Below, one piece after another: positions 22,258 to 29,942 of a stretch of DNA of 64,000 bases (its first letter is position 1; the number at the start of each line of letters is the position of its first letter). This DNA is from Cupriavidus lacunae (GTDB taxonomy: Bacteria; Pseudomonadota; Gammaproteobacteria; Burkholderiales; Burkholderiaceae). The stretch is taken from positions 1 through 64,000 of the forward strand of contig NZ_QKWJ01000002.1 of the NCBI RefSeq assembly GCF_003353055.1, given 5' to 3'. The notes under the pieces are model-generated. The model made no database searches. It saw nothing but the letters and a program-made list of their open reading frames with translations, and was not told where the DNA came from. A program made the translations under genes and the position numbers.

Positions 22258-23469
22258 ATGTCTTTAACGTCTACCCTGCGCCGGCTGCCCAGCAGCGATG
22301 CGCGTCTTGGCGATGTGCTGGCCGGGCTGTCCGCGCGCTTTGCCGGCAGTGCCGGCGCGCACGATGCCGCTGCCAGCTTTGCGCACGACAATTTTGCGCA
22401 GCTTCATGCCAATGGTCTGGTTGCAGAGGTAGTGCCGCGCGCGCAGGGCGGCGGCGGGGCGGGCCTGGCGCAGGCGCGCCGCATCGTGGCGGCGGTCGCG
22501 GGCGGCGACGCCGCGACCGCGCTGGTGCTGACCATGACCTACCTGCAGCATCGTGCGATTGCGCGCGCCGATTCGCACTGGCCGCAGACCGTGCGCGACC
22601 AGGTCTTTGCCAGCGCGGTGCAAGACGGTGCGCTGATCAACGCGCTGCGGGTGGAGCCGGAACTGGGCTCGCCCGCGCGCGGCGGCCTGCCGGCGACGGT
22701 GGCCACGCGCGTGGCCGACGGCTGGCGCCTCAGCGGGCGCAAGCTGTACAGCACCGGCATCCCGGCGCTGCGCTGGCTGGCGGTGTGGGCACGCACCGAC
22801 GAATCACAGCCGCACGTGGGCGTGTTCCTTGTGCCTGGACCGGCGGCAGGCATTGCCGGTGTGCGCATCGTTGAAAACTGGAACCACCTTGGGCTGCGCG
22901 CTTCAGGCAGCCACGAGACCGTGCTCGACAACGTCTGGATTCCGCCGGACCACGCGGTCGATATCCGCCCGCCTTCTGCATGGGCGTCTGCCGGTGCCAG
23001 CCAGGCCGACACCGACGCCAATGCCGACCAGCAGGCCTGGATGATCGTGCTGCTGGGCAGCCTCTATGACGCGGTGGCGCGCGCCGCTGCCGCATGGATC
23101 GGTGATTTCGTGCGCGAGCGCGCGCCCGGCAGCCTGGGCGCGCCGCTGGCCACGCTGCCGCGCGTGCAGGAAGCCATCGGCGAGATTGCCGCGCTGCTGC
23201 GGACCAACCAGGTGCTGCTGGACGATGCCGCCGCGCGCACCGACGCGGGCGAGGCGCCCACGCCGGCCGACAGCGGACTGCTCAAGTACACCGTGACCGG
23301 CAACGCCATCCACGCGGCGGAGTTGGCGCTGCAGCTGTCAGGCAATCACGGGCTGAGCCGCAACAACCCGCTGGAGCGCCACTATCGCGACGTGCTGTGC
23401 AGCCGCATCCATACGCCGCAGAACGATTCCATCCTGGTAGCCGCGGGGCGTGCGCAGCTTGGCCTGTAA
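22258..23469 (+). CDS. acyl-CoA dehydrogenase-fold flavoprotein (SfnB/DszC-like)
   Basis: The start is ATG 22258 behind CCGGAG, giving 403 residues. The three-part acyl-CoA dehydrogenase fold is visible: an N-terminal helical domain, a beta domain around GWRLSGRKLYSTGIPALRWL and HLGLRASGSHETVLDNVWIP, and a C-terminal helical domain ending QLSGNHGLSRNNPLERHYRD. The short length and context point to the sulfur-acquisition or FMN-dependent monooxygenase branch (SfnB, DszC) rather than fatty-acid oxidation. The enzyme probably oxidises an organosulfur compound before the SsuD-like enzyme acts. It heads a plus-strand operon with cysteine dioxygenase and rhodanese genes. Confidence 0.8.
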   Translation: MSLTSTLRRLPSSDARLGDVLAGLSARFAGSAGAHDAAASFAHDNFAQLHANGLVAEVVPRAQGGGGAGLAQARRIVAAVAGGDAATALVLTMTYLQHRAIARADSHWPQTVRDQVFASAVQDGALINALRVEPELGSPARGGLPATVATRVADGWRLSGRKLYSTGIPALRWLAVWARTDESQPHVGVFLVPGPAAGIAGVRIVENWNHLGLRASGSHETVLDNVWIPPDHAVDIRPPSAWASAGASQADTDANADQQAWMIVLLGSLYDAVARAAAAWIGDFVRERAPGSLGAPLATLPRVQEAIGEIAALLRTNQVLLDDAAARTDAGEAPTPADSGLLKYTVTGNAIHAAELALQLSGNHGLSRNNPLERHYRDVLCSRIHTPQNDSILVAAGRAQLGL

Positions 23470-23558
23470 GCGCGGGTCCGCCTGGCCGTGCTATGTTTGC
23501 AGCAGCACCGCTGCGCAGAGGGCGGCAAACCAGAACGAGACACTCCGGAGTCATTCCC

Positions 23559-24176
23559 ATGGGCAGTACCCCCACCCCCAACCCGCTCGCGCCGCTGCGC
23601 GATTTCATCACCGGCCTGGCCGCGCTGCTGGACCAGCACCCGGACGAGCCGCGCATCCTGCGCGAAGGCGGGGCGCTGCTGGCGAAGCTGGTCGCGGGCG
23701 ACGACTGGCTGCCCGATGCCTGGGCCCAGCCGCACCCCGAGTACTACCAGCAGCACCTGCTGCATTGCGATTCCGCCGAACGCTTCTCGGTCGTCAGCTT
23801 TGTCTGGGGGCCGGGCCAGCGCACGCCCATCCACGACCACACCGTATGGGGCCTGATCGGCATGCTGCGCGGCGCGGAAGACTCGCAGCCGTTCGCGCTC
23901 GACGCCGCCGGCCGGCCCGTGCCGCATGGTGACGCCGTGCGCTTGCTGCCGGGGCAGGTCGAGGCCGTTTCGCCCACGGTCGGCGACATCCACCGTGTCA
24001 ACAACGTGCATGACGACCGGGTCTCGGTCAGCATCCACGTGTATGGCGCCAATATCGGCGCGGTGCGCCGTTCGGTCTATGCCGACGACGGCACGCGCAA
24101 GCCCTTTATCTCCGGCTACTCCAACCAGACCCTGCCCAACCTGTGGGACCGTTCCCGCGAAGTTGCCCAGTCATGA
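23559..24176 (+). CDS. cysteine dioxygenase-family protein
   Basis: ATG 23559 gives 205 residues. The cupin core carries the iron ligands of thiol dioxygenases: His pair in TPIHDHTVWGLIGML and the later His in VGDIHRVNN, with SIHVYGANIGAVRRSVY in the second half. Cysteine dioxygenases and the related 3-mercaptopropionate dioxygenases convert a thiol to its sulfinate with O2, and the sequence alone does not settle the substrate. Its stop overlaps the ATG of the rhodanese gene (ATGA), so the two are coupled. Sulfinate formed here could feed sulfur into the next steps. Confidence 0.85.
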   Translation: MGSTPTPNPLAPLRDFITGLAALLDQHPDEPRILREGGALLAKLVAGDDWLPDAWAQPHPEYYQQHLLHCDSAERFSVVSFVWGPGQRTPIHDHTVWGLIGMLRGAEDSQPFALDAAGRPVPHGDAVRLLPGQVEAVSPTVGDIHRVNNVHDDRVSVSIHVYGANIGAVRRSVYADDGTRKPFISGYSNQTLPNLWDRSREVAQS

Positions 24177-25795
24177 CCACGATTACTGCTACCCAAGCCA
24201 CACCGGTTTTTCCGACGTATTCGCCTGAGGATGTGCGCAAGGCTCTGCTCAACCGCGACGAGATCGCGCTGATCGACGTGCGCGAGGAAGACCCCTTCGC
24301 GCAGGAGCACCCGCTGTGGGCCGCCAATTTCCCGATGTCGAAGCTTGAGATTGAAGCGTGGGCGCGCATTCCGCGCCGCGACACGCTGATCGTCGTCTAC
24401 GGCGAATACGCCGGCACTGACCTGGCGCCGCGTGCCGCGGCCGTGCTGCGCGAGCTGCGTTATACGCGCGTGCATCTGCTGGAAGGCGGGCTGCGCGCAT
24501 GGATCGATAGCGGCGGCAAGGTGTTCCGCGACGTCAACGTGCCGAGCAAGTCGTTCGGCGAGGTGGTGGAAGCCAGGCGCCACACGCCGTCGCTGGCGGC
24601 CGAGGAAGTGCAGGCACTGATCGACAGCAAGGCCGATGTGGTGGTCGTCGACGCGCGCCGCTTCGACGAGTACCAGACCATGAGCATCCCCACTGCCACC
24701 AGCGTGCCGGGTGCAGAACTGGTGCTGCGCGTGCGCGAACTGGCGCCGGATCCGCACACGCGTGTGATCGTCAATTGCGCCGGGCGCACGCGCAGCATCA
24801 TCGGCACGCAGTCGCTGGTCAACGCAGGCATCCCGAATCCGGTGGCGGCGCTGCGCAACGGCACCATCGGCTGGACCCTGGCCGGCCAGCAACTTGAGCA
24901 CGGCGCCAGCCGCCGCGCGCCCACCACGGTCAGCGACGCCAATCGCGACAGCGCCCGCAGCGGCGCGCGCGCGATCGCCGACCGCGCCGGCGTACGCCGC
25001 ATTGCGCTGGCGCAGCTTGATACGCTGCAACAACCCGGCCGCACCGTGTACCGCTTCGATGTACGTACGCCCGAGGAATTCGCCGATGGCCACCTGCCGG
25101 GCTTCGTCAATGCGCCGGGGGGCCAGCTGGTGCAGGAAACTGATCACTCCGCCCCGGTGCGCGGCGCGCGCATCGTGCTGTCTGATGATGATGACGTGCG
25201 TGCCAGCATGACCGGCTCATGGCTGGCGCAGATGGGCTGGGACGTCTGGGTGGTGGAACCGGTGTCTGCCGCCGATCGCAGCGAAACCGGCGCCGTTGCC
25301 GCACCGGTGCCTGCGTCCGCGCCCGTATCGACGGTCACCGCGGCTGAGCTGGCCGCGTGGCTTGACGCAGGCGATGGCAGCACCGCTGTCCTTGATTTCA
25401 CCACCAGCGCCAACTACGTCAAGCGCCATATCCCCGGCGCGTACTTTGTCATTCGCGCCCAACTGGCCGATGCGCTGCCTCGCATTGCGCAGCCCAAGCG
25501 CTACGTGCTCACCTGCGGTTCGAGCCTGCTGGCGCGCTTTGCCGCCGCCGACCTAAGGCGCCTGACCGATGCGGACGTGTTCGTGCTGGAAGGCGGCACG
25601 CAGTCTTGGATTGCCGCGGGACTGCCGCTGGAAAGCGGGGAAACGCACCTGGCCTCGGAACGCACCGACCGCTACCGCCGGCCGTATGAAGGCACGGACA
25701 ATCCGCGCGAGGCGATGCAGGGCTACCTGGACTGGGAGTTCGGGTTGATCGCGCAGCTGGAGCGCGATGGGACGCATGGGTTCAGGGTGGTGTAG
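24173..25795 (+). CDS. four-domain rhodanese (sulfurtransferase)
   Basis: The protein has 540 residues from ATG 24173 and contains four rhodanese-like domains of about 110-130 residues each. Domain 2 has the active Cys202 in VNCAGRTRS and domain 4 has Cys448 in LTCGSS. Domain 1 (VVYGEYAGTD) and domain 3 (VLSDDDDVRAS) have no Cys at that site and should be inactive. Such tandem proteins pass sulfane sulfur or process thiosulfate. It is the last gene of the organosulfur operon and is coupled to cysteine dioxygenase, which fits handling of sulfur released from thiols. Confidence 0.85.
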   Translation: MTTITATQATPVFPTYSPEDVRKALLNRDEIALIDVREEDPFAQEHPLWAANFPMSKLEIEAWARIPRRDTLIVVYGEYAGTDLAPRAAAVLRELRYTRVHLLEGGLRAWIDSGGKVFRDVNVPSKSFGEVVEARRHTPSLAAEEVQALIDSKADVVVVDARRFDEYQTMSIPTATSVPGAELVLRVRELAPDPHTRVIVNCAGRTRSIIGTQSLVNAGIPNPVAALRNGTIGWTLAGQQLEHGASRRAPTTVSDANRDSARSGARAIADRAGVRRIALAQLDTLQQPGRTVYRFDVRTPEEFADGHLPGFVNAPGGQLVQETDHSAPVRGARIVLSDDDDVRASMTGSWLAQMGWDVWVVEPVSAADRSETGAVAAPVPASAPVSTVTAAELAAWLDAGDGSTAVLDFTTSANYVKRHIPGAYFVIRAQLADALPRIAQPKRYVLTCGSSLLARFAAADLRRLTDADVFVLEGGTQSWIAAGLPLESGETHLASERTDRYRRPYEGTDNPREAMQGYLDWEFGLIAQLERDGTHGFRVV

Positions 25796-25809
25796 GGCGC
25801 GGTGGCGCG

Positions 25810-26271
25810 CTATGTCTTGAGCATGCCAGGGTAGTGCTCTTGCAGCCAGTGGGATGTGTCATCGAGGATACGCCTGGCGTGATCCAATGCCAGGCGCATG
25901 TCGGGTGCTCTGACGGTGACGAACCCGGTGTACTTCTCATTGCGGATCGACAGCAGGCCGTCGAGTTCATCTAGCAGGAGCTGGCTGCCACCCAGGGATC
26001 CCACCAGGCCTTCCAGCGCGACACGGTGGTGCCCGTGCGCCGCGGTAATGCGGTAGCCTTGCGCGGCAAAGACGGCCAGCGCCGCAAACAGGATCGCCTC
26101 GTAAGCGGCTTCGAACTTCGTCGGGTCTGAAATGCCCTGGACCGTTGTGTCCTGGAATTTCTGCACCGCTGCGCGCAGCAGTTCCTGCACCATTACCTTG
26201 TTTTGCATCCGCTCCAGTCGAACGACCTGCGGCTCATCGAGCGCCAGTTGTACCGGCTTGCGCGCTGCCAT
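25810..26271 (-). CDS. HEPN-domain protein, partner of the HTH-MNT gene
   Basis: ATG at 26271 follows GGAG with a 9-base gap, giving 153 residues. The protein is all-helical, with QNKVMVQELLRAAVQKFQD and a core DELDGLLSIRNEKYTGFVTV that fits a HEPN domain, where RNEKYTG occupies the position of the usual R-x4-6-H motif but has no His at the end. HEPN proteins next to MNT nucleotidyltransferases act as RNase toxins held in check by AMP transfer. The gene overlaps the MNT gene by 38 bases. The altered motif makes catalysis uncertain. Confidence 0.7.
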   Translation of the reverse strand: MAARKPVQLALDEPQVVRLERMQNKVMVQELLRAAVQKFQDTTVQGISDPTKFEAAYEAILFAALAVFAAQGYRITAAHGHHRVALEGLVGSLGGSQLLLDELDGLLSIRNEKYTGFVTVRAPDMRLALDHARRILDDTSHWLQEHYPGMLKT

Positions 26272-26839
26272 AGGCAAAGTCTCCTTTCAAGGCGATCACC
26301 GGCTGGTTCGCCACACCGAGCGCGAAGCTGTTCCCGTCCGCCAGCATTTGCTCGAACTCCGATCTGGAAAACACCGACGCATGGATTTCGCGGCCATGCT
26401 CGCGTCCCACCGATTTCAGCGCCGCATTGATACGGATGGCGCTGAGATCCTCACCCAGTACCAGCACGTCCAGGTCTGAGATCGCCCTTTCTTCGCCGCG
26501 GGCAACTGAGCCAAATACGACAGCAATCTCTACCTCCTCGGGCAGCGCACTTTTCACATCCTCCAGCATCGCATCGCTGCGCCGCACGATGTCAGTCAGG
26601 CCTGCGAGCAAGGGCGAATCAGAGGCGCGATACCGGACGTTTCGGCCGTCCTGCGACCTGACAGCCAGCCCGACGTCCGTCCAGCGCTTGAGCCAGTGCG
26701 TCACATTGCCAGTGTTGGAACCGGCCATGCGGGCCAGTTCACTTGGCGCATATTGCTTGCCGGGGGTGAGGTAAAGCGCGCGAAGTAACGCCAGGCGTTT
26801 TTCGCCCCCGAAGAGTTCGCCCAGAAGTACGTTGTGCAT
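26234..26839 (-). CDS. HTH-MNT nucleotidyltransferase (antitoxin/autoregulator)
   Basis: ATG at 26839 follows GGGAGG and gives 201 residues. Residues about 1-75 are a winged helix-turn-helix (PSELARMAGSNTGNVTHWLK, RNVRYRASDSPLLAGL). Residues about 95-175 are a minimal nucleotidyltransferase with the signature FGSVARGEERAISDLDVLV (GS...DxD), as in MNT proteins. The fusion implies that the antitoxin-like enzyme also controls its own promoter, and four 20-bp repeats are found just upstream. MNT enzymes are known to add AMP to the HEPN partner. Both genes probably form a toxin-antitoxin module. Confidence 0.85.
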   Translation of the reverse strand: MHNVLLGELFGGEKRLALLRALYLTPGKQYAPSELARMAGSNTGNVTHWLKRWTDVGLAVRSQDGRNVRYRASDSPLLAGLTDIVRRSDAMLEDVKSALPEEVEIAVVFGSVARGEERAISDLDVLVLGEDLSAIRINAALKSVGREHGREIHASVFSRSEFEQMLADGNSFALGVANQPVIALKGDFAYGSAQAGTTGAR

Positions 26840-26858
26840 GGCAGCCTCCCATCCATTG

Positions 26859-26935
26859 CTGCATGATGTGCAGTGACACTGCATATTATGCAGCAACGCT
26901 GCATGTCATGCACTGTCACTACATAATATGCAGTG
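26859..26935 (-). promoter_or_regulatory. four tandem 20-bp palindromic operator repeats
   Basis: Four copies of a near-palindrome follow each other with an exact 20-bp period: GCATGATGTGCA, GCATATTATGCA, GCATGTCATGCA and ACATAATATGCA, starting at 26861, 26881, 26901 and 26921, with CAGTGACACT and CACTGTCACT between them. They lie directly upstream of the HTH-MNT gene, so they are probably the operator of its winged helix domain and may overlap the promoter. A 20-bp period would place four dimers on nearly the same DNA face. Confidence 0.8.
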
Positions 26936-26970
26936 AATCTGGAGGATGGGAGACAAGCGCTGCAGGGACG

Positions 26971-27351
26971 TCAAAGCCTGAGGAGAAGGCGCAATGCCTC
27001 TTCCACTCTTCTCAAATGATTCGCCGCCAGCGTGGCCACCGGCCCACCGCACATAAACCGGCGATTGGATACCGCACGGACCTGGTCGATCAACAAGTCC
27101 GTCTCATAGGCCAGGCCGGGCAGCTTCCCCAGCGCAACCCGCAACGGGAAACAATCCTCGCGCTCGATTTGCGATGTGCCCGGCACGATGATCGTGGTCG
27201 GGTGGCCGGCGTCGTTGAGCAAGTCCGTCTGGATGACCAGTGCTGGCCGGTTGCGCTTGGCCGGCTCTTCCCGATGGGTCTGGGGATTGAGATCGATCTC
27301 CCAGATCTGCCCGCGCTTCAGATCAGTCAAGGCCGTCCCCGGTCGATGCAT
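26971..27351 (-). CDS. PemK/MazF-type toxin (endoribonuclease)
   Basis: ATG at 27351, preceded by GAAGAG, gives 126 residues. The PemK/MazF core is visible from LKRGQIWEIDLNPQTHREEP through RPALVIQTDLLNDAGHPTTI and IVPGTSQIEREDCFPLRVAL to YETDLLIDQVRAVSNRRF. These toxins cut mRNA at short sequences and are neutralised by a small partner. Here the partner gene overlaps the toxin start by 29 bases, the usual antitoxin-first order. The toxin has all core blocks and no break, so it should be functional. Confidence 0.9.
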   Translation of the reverse strand: MHRPGTALTDLKRGQIWEIDLNPQTHREEPAKRNRPALVIQTDLLNDAGHPTTIIVPGTSQIEREDCFPLRVALGKLPGLAYETDLLIDQVRAVSNRRFMCGGPVATLAANHLRRVEEALRLLLRL

Positions 27352-27553
27352 CCATCTCTTCGTTAGCGGCCAGGTGCTTCGCCGAGAGCTTGTGGGAAAG
27401 CATGGCGATACGGGAGGCCATCTCCCGCTCGTTTTTCTCGCGCACGGCATCGCGGATGTAGTCGGAGGTTTTCTGGCCCGCTGCCTTCGCCAGGGCACGC
27501 GTCTGCTCGGCCAGGTCTTCGCCCGCGCGGAAGGACAAGGTCGTTCCCTGCAT
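27323..27553 (-). CDS. antitoxin of the PemK/MazF-type pair
   Basis: ATG at 27553 behind ACGGAG gives 76 residues; an ATG 14 codons upstream is possible but has no good ribosome-binding site. The sequence MQGTTLSFRAGEDLAEQTRA followed by AAGQKTSDYIRDAVREKNER fits a ribbon-helix-helix DNA-binding domain, with a flexible acidic tail (NEEMDASTGDGLD) that would bind the toxin. Such antitoxins repress their own operon. Overlap with the toxin gene supports coupled translation. Confidence 0.85.
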   Translation of the reverse strand: MQGTTLSFRAGEDLAEQTRALAKAAGQKTSDYIRDAVREKNEREMASRIAMLSHKLSAKHLAANEEMDASTGDGLD

Positions 27554-27744
27554 GAATGGCTCCGTACTTGGGCAATACGGAAGTATAGCGTTCATTTGTC
27601 ACGCGTTTTTGTATTACAAGATCACGGCACAGAGGCAGGTGTGCCGGCTTCGGTACCGTGACTCGAGCTTAGCGGGGTAGGGAATTGGCAGGTAGCGGAC
27701 GAGTCTGAAAGCCCTTGGCGGGCACCCGCTCGCGCTACAGCAAG

Positions 27745-27792
27745 GGAACGAACGTTACGATTCCCTGTCAATCGTAATCGTTCCGTTACAAT
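27745..27792 (+). promoter_or_regulatory. long inverted repeat and possible promoter of the efflux operon
   Basis: GGAACG (27745-27750) and TTACGATT (27755-27762) are matched by AATCGTAA (27770-27777) and CGTTCC (27779-27784), an imperfect 40-bp palindrome with a 7-base centre. TACAAT (27787-27792) directly after it could be a -10 box. The position, 72 bases before the first gene, fits an operator for a metal-responsive regulator, but no regulator gene is adjacent. Confidence 0.5.
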
Positions 27793-27863
27793 GCTGTCCT
27801 GCAGCATCCCACCGGCAGTCCCGACCGTGGACCCGCCGGCGATGCCGTCAAAGCCCCGACCCA

Positions 27864-28274
27864 ATGCGATTGTTGTTCCTGCTGCTGACTGCCATGTGCT
27901 TGTCACTGCTCTCCTTCGGAGCAGCGGCGGACGTGCGGACGGCCTGGTCAGGGCAGCCCCATGTGGGCGCGGATCTGGTGGAGATGGTGGCGGCCCAGTC
28001 CGTCGATGATCTCGGCCGGATCGTCGTGCCTGGCGACGATGGCTTGCACGACGACGATGCCTGTGACGACCCGCCGCCCGGGTACTGCAATATCTGGTCG
28101 GCCGACCTGCTCGATCCGCTCGACCTGCTCGACGAGATCGAAGAATCCAGCGCGCTGATCGCCCTGCCGCCAGTGAAGCTGTTGCTGCCCACCGGCGACG
28201 TGGCCCAGCACCCGCCTGGCCGCACCGCCCCCCCGCCTTCGGCCTTCTTCCGGCCGCCCATTTCCCGCGCCTGA
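27864..28274 (+). CDS. small exported protein preceding the metal-efflux genes (CzcI-like?)
   Basis: The 136-residue protein has a clear signal peptide (MRLLFLLLTAMCLSLLSFGAAA, cleavage near AADV). The mature part has an acidic, His/Cys-containing stretch (GDDGLHDDDACDDPPPGYC) that could bind metal, a hydrophobic-acidic middle, and a Pro-rich end. Small periplasmic proteins such as CzcI stand at this position in czc-type operons, and the N-terminal style is similar, but the match is not strong enough to name it. It is followed after 217 bases by the outer-membrane factor gene. Confidence 0.65.
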   Translation: MRLLFLLLTAMCLSLLSFGAAADVRTAWSGQPHVGADLVEMVAAQSVDDLGRIVVPGDDGLHDDDACDDPPPGYCNIWSADLLDPLDLLDEIEESSALIALPPVKLLLPTGDVAQHPPGRTAPPPSAFFRPPISRA

Positions 28275-28491
28275 TCGTTTCCTGCGCCCGCAACGCACGC
28301 GCTGCCGCATGCAGCCGCCGTGCCGTGGGCCGCGTCTCCTTGCCTGATATCGCCAGCCTGCCTGCTGCCTGACCGCGCGGGTAAGCCGCTGCCGTTGTGC
28401 GCCCCTGCCGTGAATGCGTCCCCGTGACGGCGTCACCCGGGGCGGGCGGCAGCATGGCGAGAGGCAGCCGTATCGCTTGCTTTCCCGACTC

Positions 28492-29940
28492 ATGACAACA
28501 ACCAAGCTGACCCTGATCGCGTCGCTTTCGCTGATGGCGCTTGCCGCGGCCCCGGCCCAGGCCGGTGCACAAGGCGGGACGTCCGCGAAGGCAACGGACG
28601 GTGCCACGTCCGCCGCCCGCGCACTCTTGTCCAAACCTGCTGCCGCGCCTATGCCGGGCGCCGCCATTCTTGCGGCCGCGGCAGTGCCCAAGCCTGCATC
28701 CGCCTCATCGGCAGACGCCCCGGCGGGGCCCGCATACTCGCTGCCCCACTTGCTCGACCTGGCCCAGTCCACCAACAAGGGCGTGGCTGCCGCCGAGGCT
28801 AATGTCGATGCGGCCAGCGCCGCCATCAGCAGCGCGCGTGCCTATCCCAATCCGCAGGTGGAGGTGATGTATGGCCGCCTGTCCGGCAAGCAGCCGGGCG
28901 TGAGCAGCGGCAATGCGCCCAGCTACGCGGTCGTGCAGAAGCTGGACTACCCGCACCAGCGCGGCCTGCGCGAGGCCATGGCCACCCGCGGGCTGGAGTC
29001 GTCGCAGGCGGTGCGGCGGGGCTTCCGGGCCGACCTCGCAGCCCGCGTGAAGACCGCCTACTTCGACGTGCTGCGCCGCGAGAGCGAGCTGCATGCCGCC
29101 GAGGAAGACCTGGCGATGATGCGCCAGATCCACTCGCGCGCACGCCTGCGCGTCGAGGTGGGCGAGGCGCCGCGCTATGAGCTGATCAAGGCCGAGACCG
29201 AACTGCTGGCCTCGCAGAAGAGCCAGCAGACCGCAGAATTGCGCGTCAACCAGGTCAAGGCCGCGCTGCGCCAGCAGGTGGGCGGCGCGATGCCGGGCCA
29301 GTATTCGCTGGCCGGCGCGCTGGGCCAGTCGCCCGACGTGCCGCCGCTACCGGTGCTGCGCGACACCATGACCGCCGGCAATGCCGAGCTGGTCCAGCGC
29401 CGCATGGAACTGGAGCGCGCACAGCTTGGCGTGGACTACCAGAAATCGCTGCGCTGGCCGGAAGTGGCGGTGCGCGCCGCCACCGACCGCCAGCCTGACA
29501 ACAACGTGTCGCAGATCGGCCTGATCCTGACCATTCCGCTGTGGGACCGCCGCAGCGGCCCGGTGGGCGAAGCCACGGCCCAGGCCACGCAGGCGCGCAG
29601 CGCCCTGGAAGCGCGCGAGTTCGAGCTGACGCAGGAGCTGGAATCCGCCTACCGCCAGTACGAGATCAACCAGGCCCAGGTGACCGCGCTTGAGTCCGGC
29701 ATCGTGCGCGAGGCCGAGTCGGCGCTGGGCGTGGCCGAGTCCGCTTACCGCTTCGGCGAGCGCGGCATCCTGGACTACCTCGATGCCCAGCGCGTGCTGC
29801 GCGGCGCGCGCAATGAGCTGATCGCCGCCCAGTACGACCTGCAGCTGGCCGCCATCCAGATCGAAAAGCTTATGTCGACCGCCCCGGGCGCCACCGCAGC
29901 GCCGGGCCTGCAGCCGACTTCCAACATCGAACAGAAATAA
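28492..29940 (+). CDS. outer-membrane efflux factor (CzcC-like, TolC family)
   Basis: ATG 28492 opens a 482-residue protein with signal peptide (MTTTKLTLIASLSLMALAAAPAQA). After an Ala/Ser/Pro-rich N-terminal region, two long helical repeats follow, typical of TolC-type trimeric channels: EANVDAASAAISSARAYPNP and ELIKAETELLASQKSQQTAE in the first half, EATAQATQARSALEAREFEL and RFGERGILDYLDAQRVLRGA in the second. The last motif is common in CzcC-type factors. The gene ends 2 bases before the adaptor gene, showing a single operon for a tripartite metal exporter. Confidence 0.9.
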   Translation: MTTTKLTLIASLSLMALAAAPAQAGAQGGTSAKATDGATSAARALLSKPAAAPMPGAAILAAAAVPKPASASSADAPAGPAYSLPHLLDLAQSTNKGVAAAEANVDAASAAISSARAYPNPQVEVMYGRLSGKQPGVSSGNAPSYAVVQKLDYPHQRGLREAMATRGLESSQAVRRGFRADLAARVKTAYFDVLRRESELHAAEEDLAMMRQIHSRARLRVEVGEAPRYELIKAETELLASQKSQQTAELRVNQVKAALRQQVGGAMPGQYSLAGALGQSPDVPPLPVLRDTMTAGNAELVQRRMELERAQLGVDYQKSLRWPEVAVRAATDRQPDNNVSQIGLILTIPLWDRRSGPVGEATAQATQARSALEAREFELTQELESAYRQYEINQAQVTALESGIVREAESALGVAESAYRFGERGILDYLDAQRVLRGARNELIAAQYDLQLAAIQIEKLMSTAPGATAAPGLQPTSNIEQK

Positions 29941-29942
29941 CC

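Noticed and set aside
26859..26935. Four 20-bp repeats considered as a plasmid iteron origin
   Set aside because: They stand directly upstream of a gene with a winged-helix domain, have palindromic units, and there is no replication gene nearby.
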